43,434 nucleotides of DNA. Source: Azospirillaceae bacterium (lineage in GTDB: Bacteria; Pseudomonadota; Alphaproteobacteria; Azospirillales; Azospirillaceae). The translations under genes and the position numbers were made by a program. Below, in pieces: positions 35,557-43,434 of this stretch (its first letter is position 1; each line of letters opens with the position of its first letter). Location of the stretch: contig JANQHG010000278.1 of the NCBI GenBank assembly GCA_028277115.1, positions 1-43,434 on the forward strand, written 5' to 3'. The notes under the pieces were generated by a model, which had not been told where the DNA came from, did not search any database, and saw only the letters and a list, made by a program, of their open reading frames with translations.

Positions 35557-36900
35557 TCAGGCTGCCGGCGCTGCGGCGCGGTCGAACTCGAAGATGCGGT
35601 CCCACAGCGCATCAAGCCGGCGTAACGCCTCGCCGATCGGGGTAACCGCGAGCCGTCCCTCGGCGTCGCGGGTCAACAGGCCGAGCCGCTCCAGCTTGGC
35701 CAGTCCGTCGTGAACCTCGAAGTCGAGGTCGGTATTGAATTTCTGGTGCAGCCAGTGTTCGACCTGATGATCCAGTTCAGTCTCGGTCAGCGGCGCCGGT
35801 GCAGTCAAAAGGAAATAAAAGGCGAGAAAGGCTTCCTTGGTTTCCTGCGCCTCGGCGGCACCGATGATGTAATCGAAGATGCCGGCGTTGTTGTTGACGT
35901 TCCGGTAATAGACATTGTCGGTGACCGCCTTTTGGTACTTAAGCGATTGCCGTTCGAACTTCATCCACTGGCGCATGATGAAGCCGCCGACCGCGGCGAC
36001 ACCGCTCAACGCTGCGAGCGCCTGCTTGACCTGATCGTCTTCGACCGTGCCGGTGAAGCCGAGGTAGAAGCCGATCACCAACAGGATCACCGAGAGCGCC
36101 GGGATCAGATTGATCAACAACGGGATGCCGCCGAACACCGCCGGCACCCCCAGCATCAATTTGTCGATCAGACTGAGCGCGACCCGCGCGTTCGGGAACA
36201 GCATATTGAGATCGGCGACCGCGATATTGTGGAAATACTTGATCAGGACTGACCCTGGCCGCAGGGCGCGCGACGGCTTGCGCTCGTACCAGGCGCGCTT
36301 GCGCAGTTGATCGGCAGGTTTGATCGCGGCGAACAGGATGACATTGTCGAAGAAATCGACCTCAACCTGTTTCGACCATAAGCCGAAGAAGCGCTTGATC
36401 GTGACCATTTCCGTGGTGCGGCCGCGACGGAACAGCCGGACGTCTTGATAGTCCTCGAGGTCATATTTGACAGGGACCCGGACCACGCTCTGTTGTTCTT
36501 TGGTGTCTTCGATCTCGTCCTGTTTGACCTCGGCAAAATTTGCCTTGGTCAGCACATCCTCGAAGTTTCGCACCAGGCGTCGGTAGGTCTCACCGCGTTG
36601 GTCGCTGCCGATATTTGGTTGGTACTTCAGATCCGGGCTGAAGTAGTAATAATCATCCTTGAGATTTTCGAGGTGTTCGAAGTACTCATAATGAAACATG
36701 CTGGCCAGCATATGGCACAGAGTGCGGAATTCCGAGACCTGTTGGGGGTCGAGACCACCGCTTTCGACCAGGGTTTCGATCAGGTCGCGCTTGCGCACCG
36801 GGATGTACTGGTCGCGTTCGTCGGCTGCGGCGCCCGCGGTGTCGGGGCGGACCGCCGCGGCGCCCGATGCTTGCTCGGTTTCGGCACCCGCACTCATCAT
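35557..36900 (-). CDS. DUF3754 (TMEM143-like) membrane protein
   Basis: A 447-residue protein resembling the DUF3754/TMEM143 family, whose function is unknown. The first 250 residues are soluble and contain YIPVRKRDLIETLVE and VEVDFFDNVILFAAIKP. Two hydrophobic helices near the centre (about residues 247-290) are followed by a conserved RQWMKFERQSLKYQKAVTDN segment. The C-terminal about 100 residues look like a winged-helix-type region (HWLHQKFNTDLDFEVHDGLAKLERLG). The ATG at 36900 with GACGGAG is preferred to a TTG 12 nt upstream. The next upstream gene on the same strand is an exported protein of similar obscurity, and the pair may work together. Confidence 0.82.
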   Translation of the reverse strand: MMSAGAETEQASGAAAVRPDTAGAAADERDQYIPVRKRDLIETLVESGGLDPQQVSEFRTLCHMLASMFHYEYFEHLENLKDDYYYFSPDLKYQPNIGSDQRGETYRRLVRNFEDVLTKANFAEVKQDEIEDTKEQQSVVRVPVKYDLEDYQDVRLFRRGRTTEMVTIKRFFGLWSKQVEVDFFDNVILFAAIKPADQLRKRAWYERKPSRALRPGSVLIKYFHNIAVADLNMLFPNARVALSLIDKLMLGVPAVFGGIPLLINLIPALSVILLVIGFYLGFTGTVEDDQVKQALAALSGVAAVGGFIMRQWMKFERQSLKYQKAVTDNVYYRNVNNNAGIFDYIIGAAEAQETKEAFLAFYFLLTAPAPLTETELDHQVEHWLHQKFNTDLDFEVHDGLAKLERLGLLTRDAEGRLAVTPIGEALRRLDALWDRIFEFDRAAAPAA

Positions 36901-37013
36901 CGTCTCCGTCAACGGGAAAAAAGACCAGGTCCATCGCTCCGGTCGTAGCCGGTCGCCGGGGCAGGATCAAGCCGGGACCGGGCACGCCATCCGCGGTGCG
37001 GCGGCGCGCCCGG

Positions 37014-37910
37014 TCATTGACACGGGTCGCGGTAGAACTCGGCCGGGGGTTGGCGCGACAGCGACTGTCGATTAAGGATTGACGGGAACAGACCGAGCTC
37101 GATCGCCAGGTAATCAAGATCGATTTCCGGCCGCTCCGCCAAATCCCGTGCGGCGCCGTCAGCCTCGCGAAGCAAATAAAGTAAAGAAGACAAGGTCAGA
37201 TATGATAATGACCATTGATCGCCGTATCGTTCCATATAGGCGTCGATCTTCGCCCAAACCCATTCGCGCATCTCGCGCGGCTTGTCAGTGGTCCGAAACA
37301 ACACCGTCACCGACGGGCCGGTCACACTCAAGACTTCGGCGACCTTGACCACCTCGTAACCCAGATCCTCGAGATGGCGGTACAGAACCAACGGTTCGTC
37401 CGGCCCGGCATCGGCATAGGGCCGTGGCACCAAAGTAGTGTAGATCTGGGGCAGGGGCAGCAGATAGAACTCGACCTGGACCAGGCTCAGACCGAATTTC
37501 GAAAACAGCCAGGTGGTCGAGGACCCGAAGTAATACAAGACGGACAACACCAGCGATTGCAGGTTGGCCCAGGGGTCGTACCAGGCGTAGTCCGTGGCGA
37601 GCCGGTTCTTGGCCGCCTCGAACGCGTCTTCCAGCTGGTCCATGTCGCCGAATTTTTCGTCGAGCCTTGAGGTGAACGCGACGCAGAACGACGGCACCAG
37701 GCCCCATTTCGAAGCGACCACCAACACGTCGAACCCGACCCCTTCGACCAGGCGGTCGAACGACATGATCGAGTCCGTGTCCTGGTTCGACGCCGCGGGC
37801 GGGGTCCCGGGCGCGGTGGCACCCCGGCTCGGCTCGGACACCCCGGCGCCGACAAGACAGGTGAGACACGCCAGCAAAAGCCCGACGTGGCGCACGGGTC
37901 GGCTCGGCAT
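37014..37910 (-). CDS. Exported protein of unknown function
   Basis: A 298-residue protein I do not recognise. The N-terminus (MPSRPVRHVGLLLACLTCLV) is a signal sequence; LLAC could be a lipobox although Leu at -2 is unusual, so either a soluble periplasmic protein or a lipoprotein is possible. The mature part has a hydrophobic patch (NLQSLVLSVLYYFGSSTTWL) and aromatic-rich YLLPLPQIYTTLVPRPYAD. The ATG at 37910 has AAGGAG at a good distance. It is 113 nt upstream of the DUF3754 gene on the same strand. Confidence 0.75.
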   Translation of the reverse strand: MPSRPVRHVGLLLACLTCLVGAGVSEPSRGATAPGTPPAASNQDTDSIMSFDRLVEGVGFDVLVVASKWGLVPSFCVAFTSRLDEKFGDMDQLEDAFEAAKNRLATDYAWYDPWANLQSLVLSVLYYFGSSTTWLFSKFGLSLVQVEFYLLPLPQIYTTLVPRPYADAGPDEPLVLYRHLEDLGYEVVKVAEVLSVTGPSVTVLFRTTDKPREMREWVWAKIDAYMERYGDQWSLSYLTLSSLLYLLREADGAARDLAERPEIDLDYLAIELGLFPSILNRQSLSRQPPAEFYRDPCQ

Positions 37911-38151
37911 ACCGCGCTCCTTACCTCTCGGGTCGCGACCGGCCTCATTCCCGCCAAGTCGAGGCCAAGACGACAAGGGTGTCGGCACCAAGACACACTG
38001 ACCCGCGCACGGTCAAGCCCTACGGTATCGCGGCGCCGGGCGGCAAAGATTGGTGCGCCGACGCGGCGGCGATGGTTTCGCGCGCCGTGATCGGCGCGCT
38101 ACAGTCGCCCGTGCCGGTCGGGGCCGTCGCCCGCGGCCACGAGGTCGGGCC

Positions 38152-39006
38152 ATGAGACTTGCCGCGCGCGTCGTCCTTTACACCGTCTTCATCATCGCCG
38201 GTGCGGTGACGCTTTATGACTTCCTCGCCAACGTCAAGCTCGGCACCGTGGTCGAGCGCTTGGTCGAAGCACGCTATGCGATGCTGGCCCGTGACGGCTT
38301 CCAGACGATCGAGCAAAGCCTGGGACTCGGCATGACGCTCGAGCAGTCGGCGAACATTCAGGACGTGATCGACCGCCTGCACCGCCATGCGGGGGTCGGC
38401 GCGGTCGTGGTGTTCGACGCGGCGGGGCGGGTGCTTTACCGCGCCGGCGCGACCGCGACCGGGCCACCCGGGGCGGCGCCGGGCAAGGGCGCCGCGCAGT
38501 GGCATCGGCTCGCCGTGGGCGGGGCCGACCGGCCGGGGCGCCATCGCCTGGACGCCGCCGACGCGGACCTGGTCTGGCTGATCCACCCGCTGGTTTATCC
38601 CCATGGCGAGCGGGCCGGCGGCATCGCGGTCGGCTACCACCGCGACGAGTCGCGTGCGATCCTTGCCAAGGCCGGCGCCTGGCAGTGGCGCGCCGGGCTT
38701 GCCGCGAACGTGTTCGCCGCGATCGCGGCCGCGGCGGTCGCGCTCGGGCTGTTGCGCGGCACCGCGCACCGGTTTGTGCGGCTGGCCGATGGGATCGCCG
38801 CGCTCGACCAACTGACGACCGCGTCGGGCGTCGGCGGTCCGGCACCCTGGCCGGCGACCACCCCGTCGGGCGCGCCGGACCCGACGATCGATCAGACCTT
38901 GGCCGCGCTTGCCGATCAGGTCGCCGACCTCGCGGCCTGTGCCGACCGGATCGAGCGGGCGATCGACACCGCCGCCGGCACCACCGACCCGGGGCCGCCC
39001 GCATGA
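38152..39006 (+). CDS. Two-helix extracytoplasmic sensor-like membrane protein
   Basis: A 284-residue protein with helix 1 (about 5-26), an extracytoplasmic region (about 27-180) with a small PAS/Cache-like feel (GVGAVVVFDAAGRVLYRAG) and helix 2 (about 182-204), then a short cytoplasmic tail (205-284) without a recognised output domain. The tail has a HAMP-like beginning (HRFVRLADGIAALDQL) and helical ADQVADLAACADRIERAI. It overlaps the next gene by ATGA and has a similar topology to that protein's N-terminus, suggesting a partner. The ATG at 38152 has GAGG 8 nt upstream. Confidence 0.8.
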   Translation: MRLAARVVLYTVFIIAGAVTLYDFLANVKLGTVVERLVEARYAMLARDGFQTIEQSLGLGMTLEQSANIQDVIDRLHRHAGVGAVVVFDAAGRVLYRAGATATGPPGAAPGKGAAQWHRLAVGGADRPGRHRLDAADADLVWLIHPLVYPHGERAGGIAVGYHRDESRAILAKAGAWQWRAGLAANVFAAIAAAAVALGLLRGTAHRFVRLADGIAALDQLTTASGVGGPAPWPATTPSGAPDPTIDQTLAALADQVADLAACADRIERAIDTAAGTTDPGPPA

Positions 39007-41069
39007 TCGATCGCACCCCGACCGGCACCGCCGGGGCCCCCGCCGAGCCGACCGCGATCGGCGAGCTCGCCGACAGCCGGCGGGTGCGCATCGGTCTGAT
39101 CGCGATGCTGTTTGTGATCGTCGTCGCCACCTTGGCCGGCCTGTCGTTGGCCACGCTCGCGATGTTCGAGGACGCGCTCGCGCCGGCGCTCGCGCGCAAG
39201 GCCGGGACGGTCGGCGAGCTGATGGCCGGGCGCCTGGCGCGCACCGTCGCGCTCGGCGTGCCGATCGACCGGATGGTCGGGCTCGACGCCTTCGTGGCCA
39301 ACCGCCTGGACGGCCATCCGGAAATCCACCGGGTGACGCTCCACGACCACGACGGGCGGTTGCTCTATGAGCGCAGTTTCGAACCCGATCCCCACGCCGC
39401 GGCGACCGGTCGGGCGCCGGCGCACGACCCGGCGCGCGACCCGGTGCGGCGCTTCCCGGTCACCGTCGGCGACCGGGAGGTCGCAACGCTGGCGTTCGCG
39501 CTCGACCCGGACTGGCTCGCGCGTGAGTTCAACCAGATATTCTATGACGTCTTAACGATCTTTTGTGTATCGCTGCTGCTGACATTCGAGATCATTTACA
39601 TCGTGTTGCGGTTGCATATCGAAACGCCGATCCGCCAAGTGGTCGCGCTGCTTGCGCGGGCCCGTGCCGGGTCGTTCCGCCATGTCGCGGTCGCGCCGGC
39701 GCGCGACGAGATCGGGCGCAGCGTCGCCGCGCTCAACCGCCTGATCCGCGACCTGCACCACCGCCGCGCCGCGTTGGCGGCCCGGGTCGCCGCGATCGGC
39801 CCCCGGTTGCCGGCCGCGGTCGCGCACGACTTGGCGACCCTGACGGCGCGGCTCGGCGCCGCGCCCGAGCGCTTGGTGCTGTCGTCGCCGAGCGACCTTC
39901 GGCTGCCTTTGTTTGTGTTTTTTTTCGCGACCGAGCTGTCGCGCGCGTTTCTGCCGCTCTTTGCCGCGGCGCTCGCCCCCGACGACGGGCTGGTGCCGAG
40001 ATCGGTCGCGGTGGCGTTGCCGATGATCGGCTACGGCCTGGTCGCGGTGGTCCTGACCCCGGTCGCCGGCACGCTGGTCGACCGCTGGGGCGCCAGGCAC
40101 CTGTTCCTCGTCGGGCTGGTGCCGACGGTCGCCGGCCTGGCCGGGCAGGGGGTCGCCGGCGGCCTGTGGGCGTTGGTTGGGTGGCGCGCGGTCGAAGGCG
40201 TTGGCTTCGCGCTCGTCAGCATCGCGGCACTCGGCTACATCCAAACCGTGACCACCCCGGACACCCGGGCCCGTGGGGCTGCGGTCTATGCGGCGGCGTT
40301 CGTTACGGCCGGCATCTGCGGCACCCTGATCGGCGGCGTGCTTGCCGACCGGATCGGCTATGGGCCGACGATCGGGATCGGGGCCGTGCTCGCGGCGGTC
40401 TCGGCCGCGATCGTGTGGAGCGAGTTGCCGGATCTCGGCGGCGGCCGTGCGGCCGCGGCCCGGCTGGGCCGCGGCGATTTCCGCCGGGCGCTCGCCGCGC
40501 CCCGGTTTCTTGCGGTCGCGCTTCTGGTCGGGGTTCCGGCCCAGATGATCGCCAGCGGCTACCTTTACTATGCGATCCCGCTGCTGTTGAACGATGCCGG
40601 TCTGACGACCGCGACGATCGGGCGGGTGATGATGGTGTACTTCCTGGCCAACCTGGTGGTGACCCAGGGTGCAGCCCCGCTCGCCGACCGGGTCGGCCAT
40701 CACGCCGGGTTTGCCGGCGGCGGTCTGGTGGTCGCCGGGTTCGCTGCCCTGGTGCCGATCGTCTGGTTCGAGCTGTGGCCGATCGTCGCCAGCGTCGTGG
40801 TCCTCGGGGTCGCCCAGGCGGCCGGCGCACCGTCGCGCGGCGCCCTGATGATCCGGGAGTGCGGGCAGATCACCGGCGTCGCCCCCGGGGCGGCGATCAG
40901 CCTTTACCGACTGATCGAACGTCTGGGCGCGGTCGCCGGGCCGATTGCGACCGCGGCCCTGGTCGACACGCTTGGTCTAAAGGCCGCGGTCGCGGCGACC
41001 GGGGGGCTGGTCGCGGGCACCGGGGCGCTCTATCTGCTGGCGGCGCGGCGTGCGGCGGATCGGGCTTGA
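39003..41069 (+). CDS. Sensor-HAMP-MFS transporter fusion
   Basis: A 688-residue protein that joins a receptor-like front end to a transporter. Helix 1 (about 27-55), an extracytoplasmic region (56-178, with VTLHDHDGRLLYERSF), helix 2 (180-203), HAMP (about 204-255, with TPIRQVVALLARARAG and DEIGRSVAALNRLIRD), a helical linker, then an MFS domain (about 298-685) with about twelve membrane segments. The MFS loop motif is seen as GTLVDRWGARHLFLVG and again as APLADRVGHHAGFAG. The N-terminal part is like a chemoreceptor or kinase but the usual output domain is replaced by a transporter. Substrate unknown. It starts within the previous gene's stop (ATGA); a periplasmic binding protein gene follows after 77 nt. 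Confidence 0.9.
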   Translation: MIDRTPTGTAGAPAEPTAIGELADSRRVRIGLIAMLFVIVVATLAGLSLATLAMFEDALAPALARKAGTVGELMAGRLARTVALGVPIDRMVGLDAFVANRLDGHPEIHRVTLHDHDGRLLYERSFEPDPHAAATGRAPAHDPARDPVRRFPVTVGDREVATLAFALDPDWLAREFNQIFYDVLTIFCVSLLLTFEIIYIVLRLHIETPIRQVVALLARARAGSFRHVAVAPARDEIGRSVAALNRLIRDLHHRRAALAARVAAIGPRLPAAVAHDLATLTARLGAAPERLVLSSPSDLRLPLFVFFFATELSRAFLPLFAAALAPDDGLVPRSVAVALPMIGYGLVAVVLTPVAGTLVDRWGARHLFLVGLVPTVAGLAGQGVAGGLWALVGWRAVEGVGFALVSIAALGYIQTVTTPDTRARGAAVYAAAFVTAGICGTLIGGVLADRIGYGPTIGIGAVLAAVSAAIVWSELPDLGGGRAAAARLGRGDFRRALAAPRFLAVALLVGVPAQMIASGYLYYAIPLLLNDAGLTTATIGRVMMVYFLANLVVTQGAAPLADRVGHHAGFAGGGLVVAGFAALVPIVWFELWPIVASVVVLGVAQAAGAPSRGALMIRECGQITGVAPGAAISLYRLIERLGAVAGPIATAALVDTLGLKAAVAATGGLVAGTGALYLLAARRAADRA

Positions 41070-41146
41070 GGTCGCGGCGCCGCACCGGCAAGACGGCGAG
41101 CGGGTGCACGGGGCAAATGGGCACGGGCGCGGCGTGGGAGGGGCGA

Positions 41147-42229
41147 ATGGACGGACGAACAGACACGGGCGCCGCGCGGGCGCGCGGCTCGGCGGCGGTC
41201 GGTTTTGCGCTCGCGCTCGCGCTCGCCGGCGCGACATTCGGGACCACGTCGGCCGTCGCGGCGACCGGCGCGCCCCGGGCGGCCGCCTACCAGCCCCACC
41301 GGATCTATATCGCGACCTGGCGCGGGTGCGAGGAGGTCTGCCGGGCGTTTCAGGACCATCTGGTCCGCCGCGGTCTCAGTGTCGATTTCCTGGTGCGCAG
41401 CGCCCGGCGCGACCCGGCCCGGCTCGACCGGATGGTCGCGCAAGCCCGGCAACTTCAGCCCGACCTGATCGCGACCTGGGGCACCACCGTCACCACCGCC
41501 TTCGTCGGGCGCCATGACGCGGTCGATCCGGCGCGCCACATCACCGACATTCCGGTCGTGTTCATGTATGTCAGCGACCCGGTCGGCGCCGGGCTGACCA
41601 CCGGTCCCGACCGATCGGGCCGGCCCAATCTGGCCGGCGCGCATTACACCGTGCCGGCGGCGAGCCAGATCCGCGCGATGCAGTCCTACCGCGCGGTCGA
41701 CCGTCTCGCGATTATCTACAACCCGGCCGAAGCCCATTCGGTCGGCGCCTATCAGGCGCTGCGCCACGCCGCCCGCGACCTTCGGATCGCGATGATCGCG
41801 CGTCCGCTTGGCCTCGGCCCCGACGGCCGTCCGACCGACGGCGACCTCGCGCTCGCGGTCAACGAGATCGCGGCGGCCGAGCCGGACTTCCTGGTGTTCG
41901 GCTCGAGCTCCTATCTCATGTCGAATGTCGAAACCCTGACCGGTGCTGCGGTCGACATCGGTGTCCCGGTGTTTTCGATCGGCGAGCAGGTCCTGCGTCG
42001 CGGCGACGGCCTGCTCGGCCTGATCGCGACGGTCGAGAACATCGGCGAGGTCTCGGCGTTCCAAGCCGAACGCATCCTGCGCGACGGCATCGCGCCCGGC
42101 GATCTCGAGACCGCACATCTCACCCGTTTCCTGCTGCTGGTCAACATGCGGGTTGCGCGTCAGCTCCGCCTCTACCCGCCGATGTCGATGATCCCGCTTG
42201 CCAAGTTCATCGAGCTCGGCGAGCCGTGA
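41147..42229 (+). CDS. ABC_sub_bind-family periplasmic binding protein
   Basis: A 360-residue protein with a signal peptide (about 1-38, ending AVAATGAP) and the ABC_sub_bind (TrpX/DUF534-like) fold: YIATWRGCEEVCRAFQDHL, DLIATWGTTVTTAFV, IPVVFMYVSDPVGAGL and a C-terminal FSIGEQVLRRGDGLLGLIAT. No ABC permease or ATPase gene is adjacent; instead it follows the HAMP-MFS fusion. The ligand may be sensed through, or transported by, those partners (inference). Two cysteines (GCEEVC) near residue 60-65 could pair. The ATG at 41147 has GGGAGGGG 5 nt upstream. Confidence 0.9.
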   Translation: MDGRTDTGAARARGSAAVGFALALALAGATFGTTSAVAATGAPRAAAYQPHRIYIATWRGCEEVCRAFQDHLVRRGLSVDFLVRSARRDPARLDRMVAQARQLQPDLIATWGTTVTTAFVGRHDAVDPARHITDIPVVFMYVSDPVGAGLTTGPDRSGRPNLAGAHYTVPAASQIRAMQSYRAVDRLAIIYNPAEAHSVGAYQALRHAARDLRIAMIARPLGLGPDGRPTDGDLALAVNEIAAAEPDFLVFGSSSYLMSNVETLTGAAVDIGVPVFSIGEQVLRRGDGLLGLIATVENIGEVSAFQAERILRDGIAPGDLETAHLTRFLLLVNMRVARQLRLYPPMSMIPLAKFIELGEP

Positions 42230-42285
42230 CCCGGGCTTGCTGAAGACCCGCGCGGCGGCCGGCCGCCCGCGTCCCCGATCGGTCA

Positions 42286-43137
42286 TCACCCGGGCGGCGG
42301 CACCCGCGCCAGGGTGACCAGATCGATCCGGCGCGCACCGGCGGCGCGCAGCACCCGGGCACACTCGTCGGCGGTCGCGCCGGTGGTCAGAACGTCGTCG
42401 ATCAACAGGATATGCCGGCCGGCGACCGCGTCGCGCCGGGTCGGCGGCACCCGGAACGCGCCGGCGACCGCGCGGCGCCGGCGCTCGGCGCTGCGATTGC
42501 GGTGGGGCGCGGTCGCCCGGTGGCGCTCCAACAGGTCCGGCACCACGGTCAGCGCGGCGGCGCGCCCGGCGGCGTCGGCCAACAGCGCCGCCTGATTGAA
42601 CCGCCGCGCCCACAACCGACGCCAATGCAGCGGCACCGGCGCCACGATCGCCGCGGCCGGGTCGGCACCGCCGTCGGCGACCAACGCCAGTCCGAGCCGC
42701 GCCAACCACGGCCCGTAAACGGCCGCGGCATGGGTCTGGTCGCGGTACTTGAGACCAAGGATCAGCGGTCGGCTCGCGTGGTCGTACACCAAGACCGCGC
42801 GGGCGTGATCGAACCGCGGGGGCCGGACCGCGCAGGCGGCGCACGGCTCGGCCGGGTCGCCGGCGGGCACGGCGTCCACGTTGCGCGGCGCGCCGCAGCG
42901 CGGACACACCGGATGGGTGATGAAGGAGAGGCCGTACCAACAGAACGGGCACAGCCCGCTCTGCCGGTCGATCAAGGTGCCGCAGCCAAGGCAGCGCGGC
43001 GGCAAGACCAGATCGAGGACGCGCGCCCCCAGCGATCGGTGGTCCGATCCGACCCTGGTCCCGGCCTGGCCGCGCCCGCGGCCGGCGACAGGCGCCAAAG
43101 GGTCGGCGGCCGCGTCGCTTGGGTCACCCGACACCAT
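42286..43137 (-). CDS. comF: ComF-family phosphoribosyltransferase-like protein
   Basis: A 283-residue ComF/GntX-type protein. An N-terminal zinc-ribbon region has several CxxC pairs (CLGCG, CPFC, CPRCG, CAAC), followed by the phosphoribosyltransferase fold with ILLIDDVLTTGATADECARVL near the end. ComF is required for DNA uptake in naturally competent bacteria, but many non-competent proteobacteria also carry it. The first 40 residues before the zinc ribbon are poorly conserved and there is no clear ribosome site at the 43137 ATG, so the true start may be further in. Confidence 0.9.
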   Translation of the reverse strand: MVSGDPSDAAADPLAPVAGRGRGQAGTRVGSDHRSLGARVLDLVLPPRCLGCGTLIDRQSGLCPFCWYGLSFITHPVCPRCGAPRNVDAVPAGDPAEPCAACAVRPPRFDHARAVLVYDHASRPLILGLKYRDQTHAAAVYGPWLARLGLALVADGGADPAAAIVAPVPLHWRRLWARRFNQAALLADAAGRAAALTVVPDLLERHRATAPHRNRSAERRRRAVAGAFRVPPTRRDAVAGRHILLIDDVLTTGATADECARVLRAAGARRIDLVTLARVPPPG

Positions 43138-43284
43138 CGGGGACCCCGGTTGGCCGGCGGAACGGGATGCGCTCCGGGCGGCGACCGTGTGCGGCGCTGG
43201 GACGCAGTGGGTGGAGCGGGGCGATCTCGCGCCGTCGGCTGCAGCCGGGCGCGCCGCATCGCCCCAATCGGGCCCCGACCGGGG

Positions 43285-43434
43285 TCACGCGGCTTTGCGG
43301 ATCTGCGCGGCTTCGACGAACACCCGCGAGGTCTCGGCAACGAAGGTCGCAAGCGCCTCGGAATCGCACGCGGTGACCAAAAGGCCGTCAACCACCACCG
43401 GCTCGTCCGAGACCGTGCCGCCCGCGGCCTCGAT
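43285..43434 (-). CDS. DJ-1/PfpI-family protein, C-terminal end (cut by window)
   Basis: The last 49 residues are visible. They include SDEPVVVDGLLVTACDSEAL, matching the final strands of DJ-1/PfpI glutamine amidotransferase-like proteins (typically a DEPVVVDGNLVTS motif). The catalytic cysteine lies outside the window, so the particular activity (glyoxalase, chaperone, or other) cannot be judged. It ends 147 nt upstream of comF on the same strand. Confidence 0.7.
   Translation of the reverse strand: MEAAGGTVSDEPVVVDGLLVTACDSEALATFVAETSRVFVEAAQIRKAA

Overview
The window is very GC-rich chromosomal DNA, probably from an alphaproteobacterium of the Rhodospirillales type. The clues are a complete Liv-type branched-chain amino acid ABC cassette, an hpnBCDE squalene/hopanoid operon, a glnB-type PII gene, a membrane-bound ferritin MbfA next to the hopanoid genes, an UbiH/COQ6-family hydroxylase, and many large multidomain signalling proteins. 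No rRNA, tRNA, CRISPR array or intact insertion sequence was seen. The taxonomic placement is an inference from gene content and base composition.

Layout. Positions 69-5797 (all minus) hold a small membrane protein, a cupin, a membrane-anchored PAS-GGDEF-EAL protein and, just upstream of it, a TRAP-type substrate-binding protein without permease genes. Positions 6083-10761 (minus) are livF-livG-livM-livH-[GC-rich repeat]-livK. Positions 11045-14510 (minus) are a chemoreceptor carrying PilZ and hemerythrin domains, then an UbiH-family hydroxylase. Divergent from it is glnB (plus) with a clear terminator, followed by an ISAzo13-type transposase remnant, a secreted spondin-domain protein and a DMT-family transporter.

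The most unusual gene is at 17951-20203 (minus): a periplasmic amino-acid-binding-protein domain fused to a complete pentameric ligand-gated ion channel (pLGIC), with the Pro-loop and four membrane helices. It is divergent from an arginine:glycine-type amidinotransferase (20504-21619), which is followed by an SDR dehydrogenase, a JmjC/cupin_8 oxygenase and a GatA-type amidase that is slightly short at its C-terminus and abuts a broken DMT transporter fragment.

Positions 25485-30900 hold mbfA (minus) and, divergent from it, the tightly coupled hpnB-hpnC-hpnD-hpnE operon (plus), which makes squalene for hopanoids. Positions 31291-35424 encode a 1377-residue CheB-CheR-PAS-histidine kinase. Two poorly characterised genes follow on the minus strand (DUF3754/TMEM143-like and an unknown exported protein). 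Positions 38152-42229 (plus) are an unusual three-gene unit: a two-helix sensor-like protein, a protein with an extracytoplasmic sensor, HAMP domain and complete MFS transporter, and an ABC_sub_bind-family periplasmic protein. The window ends with comF and the C-terminal end of a DJ-1/PfpI-like gene.

A recurring theme is periplasmic binding proteins combined with non-ABC machinery: a TRAP binding protein beside a c-di-GMP enzyme, a LivK-like domain fused to an ion channel, and an ABC_sub_bind protein beside a HAMP-MFS fusion. A GC-rich dispersed repeat occurs four times (window start, 9419, 10931, 22455), always between genes.
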